A stretch of DNA of 64,000 bases from Paludibacter sp. (GCA_028690665.1 JAQVAV010000003.1:186001-250000); one strand, 5' to 3'. Shown: positions 53,867 to 62,016, numbered from the stretch's first letter. The notes: generated by a model from the letters alone, not told the origin. Numbers and translations are program-made.

Positions 53867-54002
53867 ATTTAAGCTTTTTAGTTTATTGGATAACAAACAA
53901 AACAAATAAAGGTTTAGTTTCTATTCCGAGCTCAAAGATTCTTTTAAAATCAACTTAAAGAAATTTCTCAGTTATATTAGTATAATATCACTAATTAATT
54001 GT

Positions 54003-54010
54003 TATCTTTG
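54003..54010 (+). promoter_or_regulatory. -7 promoter element (TATCTTTG) for the zinc-ribbon gene
   Basis: TATCTTTG followed by GCATG matches the consensus exactly and ends 9 bases before the ATG at 54020, implying a nearly leaderless transcript. An in-frame TTG at 53999 precedes it and so cannot be the start from this promoter. Confidence 0.62.
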
Positions 54011-54019
54011 CATGTATCA

Positions 54020-54487
54020 ATGCCAATCAAAAACAAATTAGCTAATAAAAACATGCTCTTTAAAGAAGATATATCACCTGCTTACGCCAAGGAACTTTTC
54101 GAAGACAGCGAAAAAGTGCTGAAATTTGTGGCTGATATAAAATGGGAAAACGGGTTTGTTTGTAGGAACTGCGGTCATACGAACTATTGCGAAGGAAAAA
54201 CCCCATACTCTCGTCGATGTACACGTTGTAAAAAAGAAGAATCAGCAGCAGCTCATACTATATTCCACAATGTAAAATTCCCATTAAATAAAGCTTTTTA
54301 CATTGCGTATAATGTCTGTGTTTTAGGTAATGAATTTTCTTCTTATAACTTTTCCGATCAGTTAGGCCTGAACCAAATGACATGCTGGAAATTCAGAAAA
54401 AGAATTCAAAATTGCATGCTGAATATTGACAACAAAAACAAGAATAAAACTAAAATACAGACCATTTTAATGGCTGATTACAAATAG
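54020..54487 (+). CDS. Solo IS1595-type zinc-ribbon protein (transposase N-terminal domain without DDE core)
   Basis: The 155-residue protein contains a transposase zinc ribbon: Cys48-x2-Cys51 (FVCRNCGH) and Cys67-x2-Cys70 (RRCTRCKKE). The typical IS1595/ISXO2 continuation HTIFHNVKFPLNKAFYIAYN follows, then SSYNFSDQLGLNQMTCWKFRKRIQ, a helix-turn-helix-like part. It stops there, before the DDE nuclease domain. No terminal inverted repeats, target duplication or downstream transposase remnant is seen. It has a consensus promoter and a strong terminator. It therefore looks like a retained DNA-binding gene and not a recent insertion fragment, although a decayed transposase cannot be excluded. Confidence 0.82.
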   Translation: MPIKNKLANKNMLFKEDISPAYAKELFEDSEKVLKFVADIKWENGFVCRNCGHTNYCEGKTPYSRRCTRCKKEESAAAHTIFHNVKFPLNKAFYIAYNVCVLGNEFSSYNFSDQLGLNQMTCWKFRKRIQNCMLNIDNKNKNKTKIQTILMADYK

Positions 54488-54502
54488 AGCAAAATGTAAA
54501 AA

Positions 54503-54538
54503 TAAAAGTCGTCAGATTATAAAACCTGACGACTTTTA
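54503..54538. terminator. Bidirectional intrinsic terminator between the zinc-ribbon gene and lptC
   Basis: TAAAAGTCGTCAG (54503-54515) pairs perfectly with CTGACGACTTTTA (54526-54538) and abuts the lptC stop. It can end the hisG-to-lptC operon as well as the zinc-ribbon transcript. Confidence 0.88.
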
Positions 54539-55108
54539 CTATTCTTCAACAGGAAAAATTCCCTGAGTATTTTTAAATCGATATTTTGTTAGCTGTTGGT
54601 TCGACTCAAAACCGAGTGCAATAATAATTTGAGTTGTCTGGGTTATTTTTACCAACGAATCCGTGTAAATTCTTTCCTGCCGTTCATCCCAAAACAATTG
54701 CTCTGTTTCAAAAAGCTCCCCTTTTATATTTGTCATTCTTACTTTCCCCTTCAGCTCCCACACTTGTCGGTTTTCTTCATAACGAGCATAATTACTATGA
54801 ATGTCAGATTCAACTTTCAAATGTTCATCAAACTTTTCAACATGAATTCCCATGGGAAATTCCCAATAAGGCTGAGAAGCTTTATCATAAACATCCCAAA
54901 CCGGAGCTGAAATGCGATACCGCGTCACTCCTGAATCAGAAATAACCGTAGAAATCTCTGTAGCATGAAGTTTTGGCATATCTGCTCTGTCCGTGATTGC
55001 TCCGATCTTCTCCTGTTCTGCATTTGAACAAGAAATAATAAACAAAACAACAACCATCCACAGGATGGTTGTTATTTTGAAATTCTTATAATAATTTTTC
55101 GTGTTCAA
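54539..55108 (-). CDS. lptC: LPS export ABC transporter periplasmic protein LptC
   Basis: The 189-residue protein has a hydrophobic N-terminus with a possible lipobox (IISC, Cys27) and an LptC/OstA-like beta-jellyroll: LHATEISTVISDSGVTRYRISAPVW (opening near residue 47), FPMGIHVEKFDEHLKVESDIHSNYARYEENRQVWELKGKV and LFETEQLFWDERQERIYTDSLVKI. LptC carries lipopolysaccharide from the inner-membrane LptBFG complex towards LptA. Bacteroidota LptC proteins are often predicted lipoproteins. It is the last gene of a tightly spaced operon, 21 bases after the TPR gene. Confidence 0.92.
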   Translation of the reverse strand: MNTKNYYKNFKITTILWMVVVLFIISCSNAEQEKIGAITDRADMPKLHATEISTVISDSGVTRYRISAPVWDVYDKASQPYWEFPMGIHVEKFDEHLKVESDIHSNYARYEENRQVWELKGKVRMTNIKGELFETEQLFWDERQERIYTDSLVKITQTTQIIIALGFESNQQLTKYRFKNTQGIFPVEE

Positions 55109-55129
55109 ACTTTCAAAATTTGTCTGAAA

Positions 55130-56524
55130 TTATCTACATGTTGTACTTTCACCAATCCAACCTCCGACAAAATAAGATTTGCCTTTTTGAAATTCCGGTT
55201 TAAAGAACATATCATCATTGGATGGAAAATATTTAGTATAGGTACTGATCAATTCATTTGCATCATCAGCACAACTTGGGTCTACCTGTCTGGCTTTAAT
55301 AAATTTATCAACAGCCACCCAATAAACAGCTTTGGATAAAATATCATCGCTAAACATATTTTTTGATTTAGCATACATAGTGCCAATCAACAAATAGGGT
55401 TTACCGTTATTGGGTTTAAACTCTAAAGAGTTTCTGGCATATTCTCTTGCTTTTGAATAATTGTTCAACTCTTTATAATAAATCTGGGCAATTGTAAATT
55501 GATATTCAGCTTTAGACTCATTATCCTTTGCAAGTTTTGTCGCCTCATTATAAAAGTCAATCGCTTTTTCATTATCGCCCTTTTTGTACGACATGGCAGC
55601 ACACCCACTGGCCGATTCAGCTGAAGGTTGTAATTTATAAAGTCCGACTGCAGCTGTAAAATAAACATCTGAAGATGTACAGTCAATCCTTTTGTAAAAT
55701 GTTACAATATTAGTCAGGAAATCTGCATTATTGATATTATTCTTAACTTTTTCTTTAAATAGATTATCCAAAGTTCCGCAATCTGCAGCTCCACTTGATA
55801 CAAGCAAAGCATCAATACTTGGTTTCAGCTGTGCTGCATACTGACTGTAACGTGAAGTTGAATCAGCAATCATTGCTTCCAGAATATTGTTTACTTTCAT
55901 ATAATCAGCCACAAATTTTTCTGCATGATCCGGATTTGCTTTAAACATTTCATTGGATAACACTATAAAAACACGAAGCACTTCAAGTTCCGAATTTTCT
56001 TTCAAAGCGTCAATTGATTGTTCCAACCATTCATAAGCAGGTTTTTTCAAATCATCTCCTTTTACATAAACGGCATAATCCAAACCTTTTAACCCCAAAA
56101 TCCATGGAGTAGGATATTTAGGATCATCTCCGAAATATTTAATTCTATTATCATACATTCCCATTAGTTTATCAAATTCTTTTTTATAAACTGCAGGGTC
56201 TTTAATAGTAGAAAGTTCCCATTGTAAAATTTCACGTCCCCGGCTATAGATTGCTTTATTTGCCCCTGGGCATTCAGCATAAGCCTTATTCCACGGACCT
56301 AATGCATCTGCATACTGTTTATTTTTTGCCGACTCATTGAAAAGACTGATGTTCACTAAACAGTCTTCTGTTACTACTGGTGTTTCCGGAGCCGAAACCG
56401 CCTCGGTCTCTGCGTTTTTACCTTCCTTGTTTTTTTTGTTTTCCTTTTGAGCAAAACAGTTGGTAAACATTACAAAACTCAAAAGCAAAACCACTACATG
56501 TCTCGTTTTCATATTTCTATACAT
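55130..56524 (-). CDS. Tetratricopeptide-repeat protein, exported
   Basis: The 464-residue protein has a signal peptide (cleavage near CFAQ, about residue 26) and a long helical body. TPR-like pairs are clear in the C-terminal half, for example YKKGDNEKAIDFYNEATKLA and ELNNYSKAREYARNSLEFKPNNGKPYLLIG (start of a repeat). The end CADDANELISTYTKYFPSNDD is conserved in Bacteroidota homologues next to lptC. The likely location is the periplasm. Function is unknown; its fixed place between an outer-membrane protein and lptC suggests envelope assembly. An alternative ATG four codons downstream (56512) gives a cleaner signal peptide. Confidence 0.85.
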   Translation of the reverse strand: MYRNMKTRHVVVLLLSFVMFTNCFAQKENKKNKEGKNAETEAVSAPETPVVTEDCLVNISLFNESAKNKQYADALGPWNKAYAECPGANKAIYSRGREILQWELSTIKDPAVYKKEFDKLMGMYDNRIKYFGDDPKYPTPWILGLKGLDYAVYVKGDDLKKPAYEWLEQSIDALKENSELEVLRVFIVLSNEMFKANPDHAEKFVADYMKVNNILEAMIADSTSRYSQYAAQLKPSIDALLVSSGAADCGTLDNLFKEKVKNNINNADFLTNIVTFYKRIDCTSSDVYFTAAVGLYKLQPSAESASGCAAMSYKKGDNEKAIDFYNEATKLAKDNESKAEYQFTIAQIYYKELNNYSKAREYARNSLEFKPNNGKPYLLIGTMYAKSKNMFSDDILSKAVYWVAVDKFIKARQVDPSCADDANELISTYTKYFPSNDDMFFKPEFQKGKSYFVGGWIGESTTCR

Positions 56525-56538
56525 TTTTTGTTATTTGC

Positions 56539-57786
56539 CTATAATTTACGCTTGAAGAACCAGTTTTCATTAAATACTGCATTCAATGTGAATTTGAAGT
56601 ACGTCTCGCTTAAAAGACTGTTAGCACCAACCTTGCCAAATTCAAATGTTGTATTTACAAGCGTGTTGCTATTCTTCAATGGTAAACCCATACCAAAAGA
56701 TATACCATAATTTTTAGGTTGGGTTGCTCCATCTAATTTATAATAAGCATCACTCATACTCAAACCAGCTCTATAATGTACCCGATCAAAGTATCTGCGG
56801 CCTCTTTCCGAAGGAATATATTCTGCACCAAGAACGAATTTAGACCGGTTATTAAGAGTATCTGTCTTTCCAAAAAATTTAGCATCAGCCCACTTTTGCA
56901 AAGAATAATCAAATCCTAAAGTCAATTTATTATTATATCTATAATTTAATCCTGCACCATATATTTCAGGAGTTTCAAAATCAGAGAAGGCTTCCTGAGA
57001 TGGAACTTCCACATCATCAACACTACCTGTAATTTGAGAATAAGTAGCGCTCATTTTCTTTTTCGGTTCATATATAACACCTATCGAAACATCATGTTTT
57101 TTATTAAAGGTATTCCAGAATTGTAAACCGTAACGAAACCTGAAGTTATGTACCGTAATAGAATCTTTCTGAACAGATGAATAAAAATCGCTTTGGCTAA
57201 AGCTCAAATATCTTGTATTTACCGAACTTCCAAACATATAATAGGCATTAACACCCAACGAAATATGATTAAAAAGCTTTAAGGCCAATCCTGAATATAC
57301 CTGAGCAATACCTCCGTTACCGTAAAACGTTCTGGTAGTGGTAACAGTGTCAGGATATAGCTCAAAGGGCATGTATTCTGTAGAATAAAAAGAATACCCT
57401 GAAAAGGAATATGGCAATACTCCCATACTAAACCCTAAATTTTTCGATAAAGGAAATTGCATTGTAAGATATTCGATATTTGCATTTAATTTCGAATTAT
57501 ACCCATTAGTTGAGTTAAAACTCGAAACTAAAACCGATGTTCCTAAATCAAACATAAAAGTCATACTGTCGACCGAGCTGTACGAAGCCGGATTCAACGT
57601 ATTTATATCAGTTTTCGAACGGGCCCCAATTGCCAAGCCACCCATAGCCCGTTGCTCACCCGAATATCCATCACGAACATCACCATATCCAAACATAGTA
57701 TATGGTGAATTTGTATTGTTTTGAGCAAAAGACAACTGACTTAAAAATAACGTAAATAATACGTAAATAATTTTATTTCTATACAT
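56539..57786 (-). CDS. FadL-like outer-membrane protein of the coaX-lptC operon
   Basis: The 415-residue protein has a signal peptide cleaved near SFAQN (residue 22), then NSPYTMFGYGDVRDGYSGEQRAMGGLAIGARSKTDINTLNPASYSSVD (opening near 26), which recalls the N-terminal hatch of FadL/PorV-type barrels. Many amphipathic strands follow, with a short C-terminus after ENWFFKRKL. No substrate is known. The start lies 8 bases inside the coaX 3' end in another frame, and the TPR gene follows after 14 bases, so the genes are translationally coupled or co-transcribed. Confidence 0.83.
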   Translation of the reverse strand: MYRNKIIYVLFTLFLSQLSFAQNNTNSPYTMFGYGDVRDGYSGEQRAMGGLAIGARSKTDINTLNPASYSSVDSMTFMFDLGTSVLVSSFNSTNGYNSKLNANIEYLTMQFPLSKNLGFSMGVLPYSFSGYSFYSTEYMPFELYPDTVTTTRTFYGNGGIAQVYSGLALKLFNHISLGVNAYYMFGSSVNTRYLSFSQSDFYSSVQKDSITVHNFRFRYGLQFWNTFNKKHDVSIGVIYEPKKKMSATYSQITGSVDDVEVPSQEAFSDFETPEIYGAGLNYRYNNKLTLGFDYSLQKWADAKFFGKTDTLNNRSKFVLGAEYIPSERGRRYFDRVHYRAGLSMSDAYYKLDGATQPKNYGISFGMGLPLKNSNTLVNTTFEFGKVGANSLLSETYFKFTLNAVFNENWFFKRKL

Positions 57787-58504
57787 TGAATCTAAGAATA
57801 CGATTGAGTCCTGTTAACACTAAATTTTTGTCTACAAAGATGGGGCTTTTTAGTTTTGTATAAAAATAAAATATGCTACCACCAGTTAAAAATACTAAAA
57901 GGTCAGCATGATAAGTTTTTAATTCATCAATATAGCCATTTATTTCATAAACAATTCCATTAATTACCCCATTTAAAATTGCACTTTTAGTATCAGTACC
58001 CAAAAGAGTTGTTTCTGATTCCGGTTCAACTAAAGGCAGCTTTTTAGTAAATACATTTAACGATTTCAATCTCATATCCACTCCGGGTGCAATATTTCCT
58101 CCACGATAAATACCATTCGCATCAATAAAGTCATAAGTAATGGCCGTTCCGGCATCAATTACCAATAAATTCGCATTAGGTTTAAGAAAACAGGCACCGG
58201 CAATAACTGCAAGTCTGTCTTTTCCCAAAGTCTCCGGAGTTTTATAAGAATTGATAAACGGAAGTTTCGTATTCTGATCGAGTGCGATAAATTTGGGAAA
58301 CACAGCTGCTGAGTAGCTGTACAATTCATGATCCAACCCAACCACATTAGATAAAATGCAGCTTTCAGGATTAAAATCATCTTTCAGTTTTTTCAATTCA
58401 ACAATTCCGAATTTCGCAAACCCATGCGTATATATTAATTCAGCATTATTGAATATACCTACTTTTGTACTTGAATTTCCCTGGTCAACACACAGGTTTA
58501 TCAT
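57779..58504 (-). CDS. coaX: Type III pantothenate kinase
   Basis: The 241-residue enzyme phosphorylates pantothenate, the first step of CoA synthesis (EC 2.7.1.33). It has the ASKHA-fold phosphate-1 motif VDQGNSSTKVGIF (residues 6-18), TLGKDRLAVIAGA (near 94-106) and the second catalytic motif LVIDAGTAITYDFID (near 119-133), followed by GGNIAPGVDMRLKSL. Type III enzymes are not feedback-inhibited by CoA. It follows hisG by 32 bases and overlaps the downstream outer-membrane protein gene by 8 bases. The family commonly heads the OMP-TPR-lptC run in this phylum. Confidence 0.96.
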   Translation of the reverse strand: MINLCVDQGNSSTKVGIFNNAELIYTHGFAKFGIVELKKLKDDFNPESCILSNVVGLDHELYSYSAAVFPKFIALDQNTKLPFINSYKTPETLGKDRLAVIAGACFLKPNANLLVIDAGTAITYDFIDANGIYRGGNIAPGVDMRLKSLNVFTKKLPLVEPESETTLLGTDTKSAILNGVINGIVYEINGYIDELKTYHADLLVFLTGGSIFYFYTKLKSPIFVDKNLVLTGLNRILRFNV

Positions 58505-58536
58505 AATGACTTTTGCAAATAACGAATAAAAAAGTA

Positions 58537-59388
58537 CTACAAAATCATTTTTTCAATTGGAACTACGAGAATTCCCTCAGCACCAAGAGCTTTTAGCTTT
58601 CCTATTATGTCCCAAAAACGCTTTTCATCAATCACCGCATGTAATGAGTTCCAACCCTCTTTGGCCAATGGCATAATGGTAGGACTCTTTATTCCCGGTA
58701 AAACTTCTATAATTTCTTCAATATTTTCTGTAGGAACATTCATTAAGACATATTTTTTATCCTCTGCAATTTGTACTGATTCAATACGAAAAAGCAACTC
58801 ATCCAAAATTGTTTGTTTTTCAGCAGATAATGCCGGATGCTGGATCAGTAAAGCCTCTGATTTCATCAACACTTCCACTTCTTTCAGGTGATTTGTTACC
58901 AAGGTACTTCCTGAACTCACAATATCAAAAATAGCATCTGCCAATCCAATTCCAGGAGCGATTTCAACAGAACCGGTTATCACATGTATGTCTGCGTTTA
59001 CGCCCTTTTCGACTAAAAAATTTTTTAAAATTTCCGGATAGGATGTTGCTATAACTTTCCCGTTAAACCAACTTAAATCATCATACTCAACTTCTTTGGG
59101 AATAGCCAGAGACATCCGGCATTTACTAAAACCTAAACGTTTGGTAATGAGGACATTTTTATTTTTTTCCGTATATTCATTTTCACCTACAATTCCAATA
59201 TCTGCCACACCATCTGCCACTGACTGTGGAATATCATCATCCCTGAGGAATAAAACTTCTAATGGAAAATTTCGTGCCGGCAATAATAAAAGTCTTTTAC
59301 CTGACTCAAGTTTAATCCCTGTCTCGGTCAGCAACGACATAGTATCTTCGTAAAGTCTGCCTTTGGCTTGTACTGCTATTCGTAACAT
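58537..59388 (-). CDS. hisG: ATP phosphoribosyltransferase, long form
   Basis: The 283-residue enzyme joins ATP and PRPP in the first, rate-limiting step of histidine synthesis (EC 2.4.2.17). It shows RIAVQAKGRLYEDT at the N-terminus, VADIGIVGENEY, RLGFSKCRMSLAIP and the PRPP loop in DAIFDIVSSGSTLVTNHL (near residues 160-177). The C-terminal 75 residues form the ACT-like regulatory domain of the long, histidine-inhibited HisG type (MPLAKEGWNSLHAVI). hisD and other his genes do not follow; instead coaX starts 32 bases downstream. A promoter element CAAAAATA lies 25 bases upstream, so hisG probably leads the coaX-lptC operon. Confidence 0.96.
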   Translation of the reverse strand: MLRIAVQAKGRLYEDTMSLLTETGIKLESGKRLLLLPARNFPLEVLFLRDDDIPQSVADGVADIGIVGENEYTEKNKNVLITKRLGFSKCRMSLAIPKEVEYDDLSWFNGKVIATSYPEILKNFLVEKGVNADIHVITGSVEIAPGIGLADAIFDIVSSGSTLVTNHLKEVEVLMKSEALLIQHPALSAEKQTILDELLFRIESVQIAEDKKYVLMNVPTENIEEIIEVLPGIKSPTIMPLAKEGWNSLHAVIDEKRFWDIIGKLKALGAEGILVVPIEKMIL

Positions 59389-59412
59389 TATCTATTTGTT
59401 TATAAAGGACTA

Positions 59413-59420
59413 CAAAAATA
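59413..59420 (-). promoter_or_regulatory. -7 promoter element (TATTTTTG) for hisG and the downstream operon
   Basis: CAAAAATA is TATTTTTG on the minus strand, a TAnnTTTG match 25 bases upstream of hisG. The sequence directly upstream is A-rich, so a chance match is possible. Confidence 0.52.
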
Positions 59421-59459
59421 CAAAAAAAGCACAAAAGGCTGACACTTTGTAACATAAAA

Positions 59460-59488
59460 AAAGTCCGTTAAAACAATTAACGGACTTT
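59460..59488 (-). terminator. Intrinsic terminator after the first small lipoprotein gene
   Basis: AAAGTCCGTTAA (59460-59471) pairs perfectly with TTAACGGACTTT (59477-59488). On the minus strand it runs into seven T residues. It isolates the lipoprotein gene from hisG. Confidence 0.88.
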
Positions 59489-59521
59489 AATGCCTTTAGC
59501 ATTTTTTGTAGTAGCATCTGA

Positions 59522-59680
59522 TTATTCTGCAACAGTTGTATCAACTGCAACAGTATCAACAGTTGCAACAGTATCAACAACTACAACTGAATCTTCAGGT
59601 GTAGTAGATTCTTCAGCAGCTTTAGGTGCACATGCAGCAAAAGCCATAGCTACGGCAAAAAATAAAAATACTTTTTTCAT
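59522..59680 (-). CDS. Tiny lipoprotein with VDTVA repeats, copy 1
   Basis: This 52-residue protein reads MKKVFLFFAVAMAFAAC, a complete lipoprotein signal with Cys17 as lipidation site, then APKAAEESTTPEDS and a low-complexity tail of Val/Asp/Thr/Ala units (VVDTVATVDTVAVDTTVAE). The mature lipoprotein would be only about 36 residues. It has a consensus -7 element 57 bases upstream and a perfect terminator 34 bases downstream, so it is a complete, independent gene. A paralogue with the same signal lies 263 bases upstream (59943-60116). Function unknown; the acidic, flexible tail could act as a surface or periplasmic spacer. Confidence 0.82.
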   Translation of the reverse strand: MKKVFLFFAVAMAFAACAPKAAEESTTPEDSVVVVDTVATVDTVAVDTTVAE

Positions 59681-59736
59681 CTTTCTTACTCTTTTTAATA
59701 ATTAAACATGTTTCGTTTTGCAATTCAAAATCGATG

Positions 59737-59744
59737 CAAAATTA
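59737..59744 (-). promoter_or_regulatory. -7 promoter element (TAATTTTG) for lipoprotein copy 1
   Basis: CAAAATTA reads TAATTTTG on the minus strand, 57 bases upstream of the start. The same element, with flanking GCAAAATTACA, occurs at the same distance before copy 2, so the promoter was duplicated with the gene. Confidence 0.62.
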
Positions 59745-59877
59745 CAACAATATTTGAGACCTCATTAATAATTATCGTTTTTTTTTAATTTTTTTTTGCT
59801 ATAGTAGTTAAATTAGCGTCTAATAATGCTAATTTAAGTTAACGCACAAACAAAATGCAATTTTCAGAGATAAAAAA

Positions 59878-59905
59878 TGCCGAAATGAGAAAAATCATTT
59901 CGGCA
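59878..59905 (-). terminator. Intrinsic terminator after lipoprotein copy 2
   Basis: TGCCGAAATGA (59878-59888) pairs perfectly with TCATTTCGGCA (59895-59905) and on the minus strand is followed by TTTTTTATCTC. Confidence 0.86.
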
Positions 59906-59942
59906 GAAATTGCGCAACAAAATTATTATTGCGTGTTTTTTA

Positions 59943-60116
59943 TTACTGAGCAACTACTGTATCAGCAGCTACTGTATCAGCAGCAACTGTATCAGCAGCT
60001 ACTGTATCAACAGCAACTACAGCAGTAGAATCAGCAGCAGGAGTTTCTTCAGCAGCTTTAGGAGCACATGAAGCAAATACCATAGCTACAGCGAAAAAGA
60101 AAAATACTTTTTTCAT
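59943..60116 (-). CDS. Tiny lipoprotein with ADTVA repeats, copy 2
   Basis: This 57-residue protein has the signal MKKVFFFFAVAMVFASC (lipidated Cys17) and the same APKAAEE segment as copy 1, then TPAADSTAVVAVDTV and perfect tandem pentapeptides AADTV before the end VVAQ. The pentapeptides come from four 15-base direct DNA repeats (59954-60013), so repeat-number changes would keep the frame. Promoter and terminator are its own. It is a tandem duplicate of copy 1 that has diverged mainly in the tail. The function is unknown. Confidence 0.82.
   Translation of the reverse strand: MKKVFFFFAVAMVFASCAPKAAEETPAADSTAVVAVDTVAADTVAADTVAADTVVAQ
59954..60013. repeat. Four tandem 15-bp repeats inside lipoprotein copy 2
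   Basis: Units at 59954-59968, 59969-59983, 59984-59998 and 59999-60013 follow CTACTGTATCAGCAG; the first two are identical and the others differ at one or two positions. Each encodes one AADTV unit. Slippage could change the tail length in frame. Confidence 0.88.
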
Positions 60117-60172
60117 TTTTTTAAACCTTTAAAAATAATTTGACATGTTTATTTTGCAATTCAAAATCGCTG

Positions 60173-60180
60173 CAAAATTA
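60173..60180 (-). promoter_or_regulatory. -7 promoter element (TAATTTTG) for lipoprotein copy 2
   Basis: CAAAATTA lies 57 bases upstream of the copy 2 start, in the same position and context as for copy 1. Confidence 0.62.
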
Positions 60181-60243
60181 CATCAAATTTTGATACGACA
60201 TCACGCTTGAACCTTTTTTTTTCTATTTTTTTTATTCAAACTT

Positions 60244-61980
60244 TCATCTTTTTGTAGCATATTGATTTTCAGTCATATTTAAAGATTGAAAACCAGCCTG
60301 ATAAAGATAACGTTTTATACTTTTCTTTGGAGTTTTTTCAAACTCGTGGGGATAAAGTTGAATTTTAGATATAGTTTCATAAGAAGCAACCATAGAGTTC
60401 AACGTTTTTCGGTTCTCTTCCATTAAAATCTCCAATTTTGCATGATCCAGCTGCTCTGCATCTACAGCATCATAGTCGGGATAAATCAGAGCTACTAACT
60501 TTCCATTATTTTCAATAACCAGACTTTCCAATACGTATGGCAGGTTATTCAATCTGGATTCTATTTCTTCAGGAAAGACATTTTGACCGCTTGCTCCAAG
60601 AATCATCGTTTTATTCCGTCCTCGAATAAAAATATTACCATCAGCATCGACCGTTCCTAAATCTCCCGTATGTAACCAGCCATCTTCATCGATCATCGAA
60701 TCGGTTGCTTTCGGATTTTTAAAATAACCGGACATCAGGTTTTCACCTTTCACACAAATCTCTCCTACTCCGGTATCCGGCTCTGGATCCAATATTTTTA
60801 CCTTCATAATATCAAGCACTTTTCCTGATGATTTAGGAATAAACTCTTTATTATTAGAATAACTAATCAACGGAGCACATTCCGTCATCCCATAGCCAAT
60901 TGTAAAAGGAAATTTTATCTTGGCAAAAAACTCTTCAACCTCGGCATTTAAAGGAGCCCCACCTATAACGATTTCAGAAAACTCTCCTCCAAAGGCATCA
61001 ATCAACTTCTTCCTGATCTGAGCCAGTACCGGTTGATCTAGTAGGGGAATACTCAACACCCAGCGCATTGATTTTTTAGCTAACAAAGGCTGAATCTGCT
61101 TTTTGTAAATTTTCTCGATAATCAACGGAACAAGAAAGACCACATTAGGCTTAATTGCAGCAAAAGCTCCCAACAATATCTTAGGTGAAGGCACTTTCCC
61201 TATAAAGTGAATATGACATCCGGCACAAGTGGTAGTCAAAAAATCAAAAGCACACCCATAAGCATGGGCTAACGGTAAAAATGAAATAATTCTGTACTGA
61301 GGAGCAACTAATCCGGTGCGAAGTCCAAAAGTTATATTTCCGGCCAAAGCATTTCCACTAGTCATTACACCTTTACTGAAACCTGTAGTTCCTGATGTAT
61401 AATTAATGGAAACAAGCTCTGTATTCGGTTTATCAATATATCTTACATGATCCCGAAAAAAACCCTGGGGGTATTTTGACATGTACAGGGTATTAATGAC
61501 ATCCTGTTTCAGCTGACTTTTATCAAGACTTATGGAAACCCCTTCATCATTAACCTGACTTGGGACTGAAATACAATTAAAATCAGTAAGTGAAAAAACA
61601 GCCTTTAAACCGGGCATTTTTTCTTCTTCAAGGTTTTCCCAAATATTATCCCCGGTAAATAATAAAACAGACTCGGAATGATTTACGATATGATGAACAT
61701 CATTTGAATTAAAATCCTGTAAAATAGGAACTATGACAGCTCCATAGGTCACTGCTGCCAGGTACGTTATTGCCCAATGTGCATTATTACGGCCAATCAG
61801 GGCTATTTTATCATTGGGTTTTATCTGACATTGAGCGAAAAGGATATGCAAACGAGCGATTTTTTTAGCTACATCAGCATAAGTCATGGTTACATCTTCG
61901 CCATAATTACTATATGCTGGCAAATCCCAATTCGTTCTAAACGAATCTTCAAAAAGGCGAATGAAATTTTCCTGTATCAT
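60244..61980 (-). CDS. AMP-dependent synthetase, long-chain fatty-acid-CoA ligase family (second copy)
   Basis: The 578-residue ANL enzyme has the P-loop SINYTSGTTGFSKGVM (near residues 194-209), the IGYGMTECAP motif (near 367), the HTGDLGTVDADGNIFIRGR stretch (near 440) and the catalytic lysine near the C-terminus (TPKKSIKRYLYQAG). It is a paralogue of the 551-residue protein at 1360-3015, with the same ending pattern KxxxSxKIKRxLY. It probably activates a long-chain fatty acid for CoA transfer; the acyl preference cannot be read. A CAAATATA promoter element lies 37 bases upstream, divergent from pheT. Confidence 0.88.
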   Translation of the reverse strand: MIQENFIRLFEDSFRTNWDLPAYSNYGEDVTMTYADVAKKIARLHILFAQCQIKPNDKIALIGRNNAHWAITYLAAVTYGAVIVPILQDFNSNDVHHIVNHSESVLLFTGDNIWENLEEEKMPGLKAVFSLTDFNCISVPSQVNDEGVSISLDKSQLKQDVINTLYMSKYPQGFFRDHVRYIDKPNTELVSINYTSGTTGFSKGVMTSGNALAGNITFGLRTGLVAPQYRIISFLPLAHAYGCAFDFLTTTCAGCHIHFIGKVPSPKILLGAFAAIKPNVVFLVPLIIEKIYKKQIQPLLAKKSMRWVLSIPLLDQPVLAQIRKKLIDAFGGEFSEIVIGGAPLNAEVEEFFAKIKFPFTIGYGMTECAPLISYSNNKEFIPKSSGKVLDIMKVKILDPEPDTGVGEICVKGENLMSGYFKNPKATDSMIDEDGWLHTGDLGTVDADGNIFIRGRNKTMILGASGQNVFPEEIESRLNNLPYVLESLVIENNGKLVALIYPDYDAVDAEQLDHAKLEILMEENRKTLNSMVASYETISKIQLYPHEFEKTPKKSIKRYLYQAGFQSLNMTENQYATKR

Positions 61981-62016
61981 CTAAATAGTGTGTGTTCCTC
62001 TGTAAAAAAATGAACG

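Noticed and set aside
54020-54487. Active IS1595 insertion sequence
   Set aside because: No DDE domain, no terminal inverted repeats and no target duplication were found; only the zinc-ribbon part is present.
59490-59705. 71-codon plus-strand frame over the first small lipoprotein
   Set aside because: The minus strand encodes a complete lipoprotein with promoter and terminator; the plus frame is its shadow and starts in the terminator.
59954-60013. Short tandem repeats as a possible CRISPR array
   Set aside because: Units are 15 bases without spacers and encode in-frame AADTV repeats of a lipoprotein.
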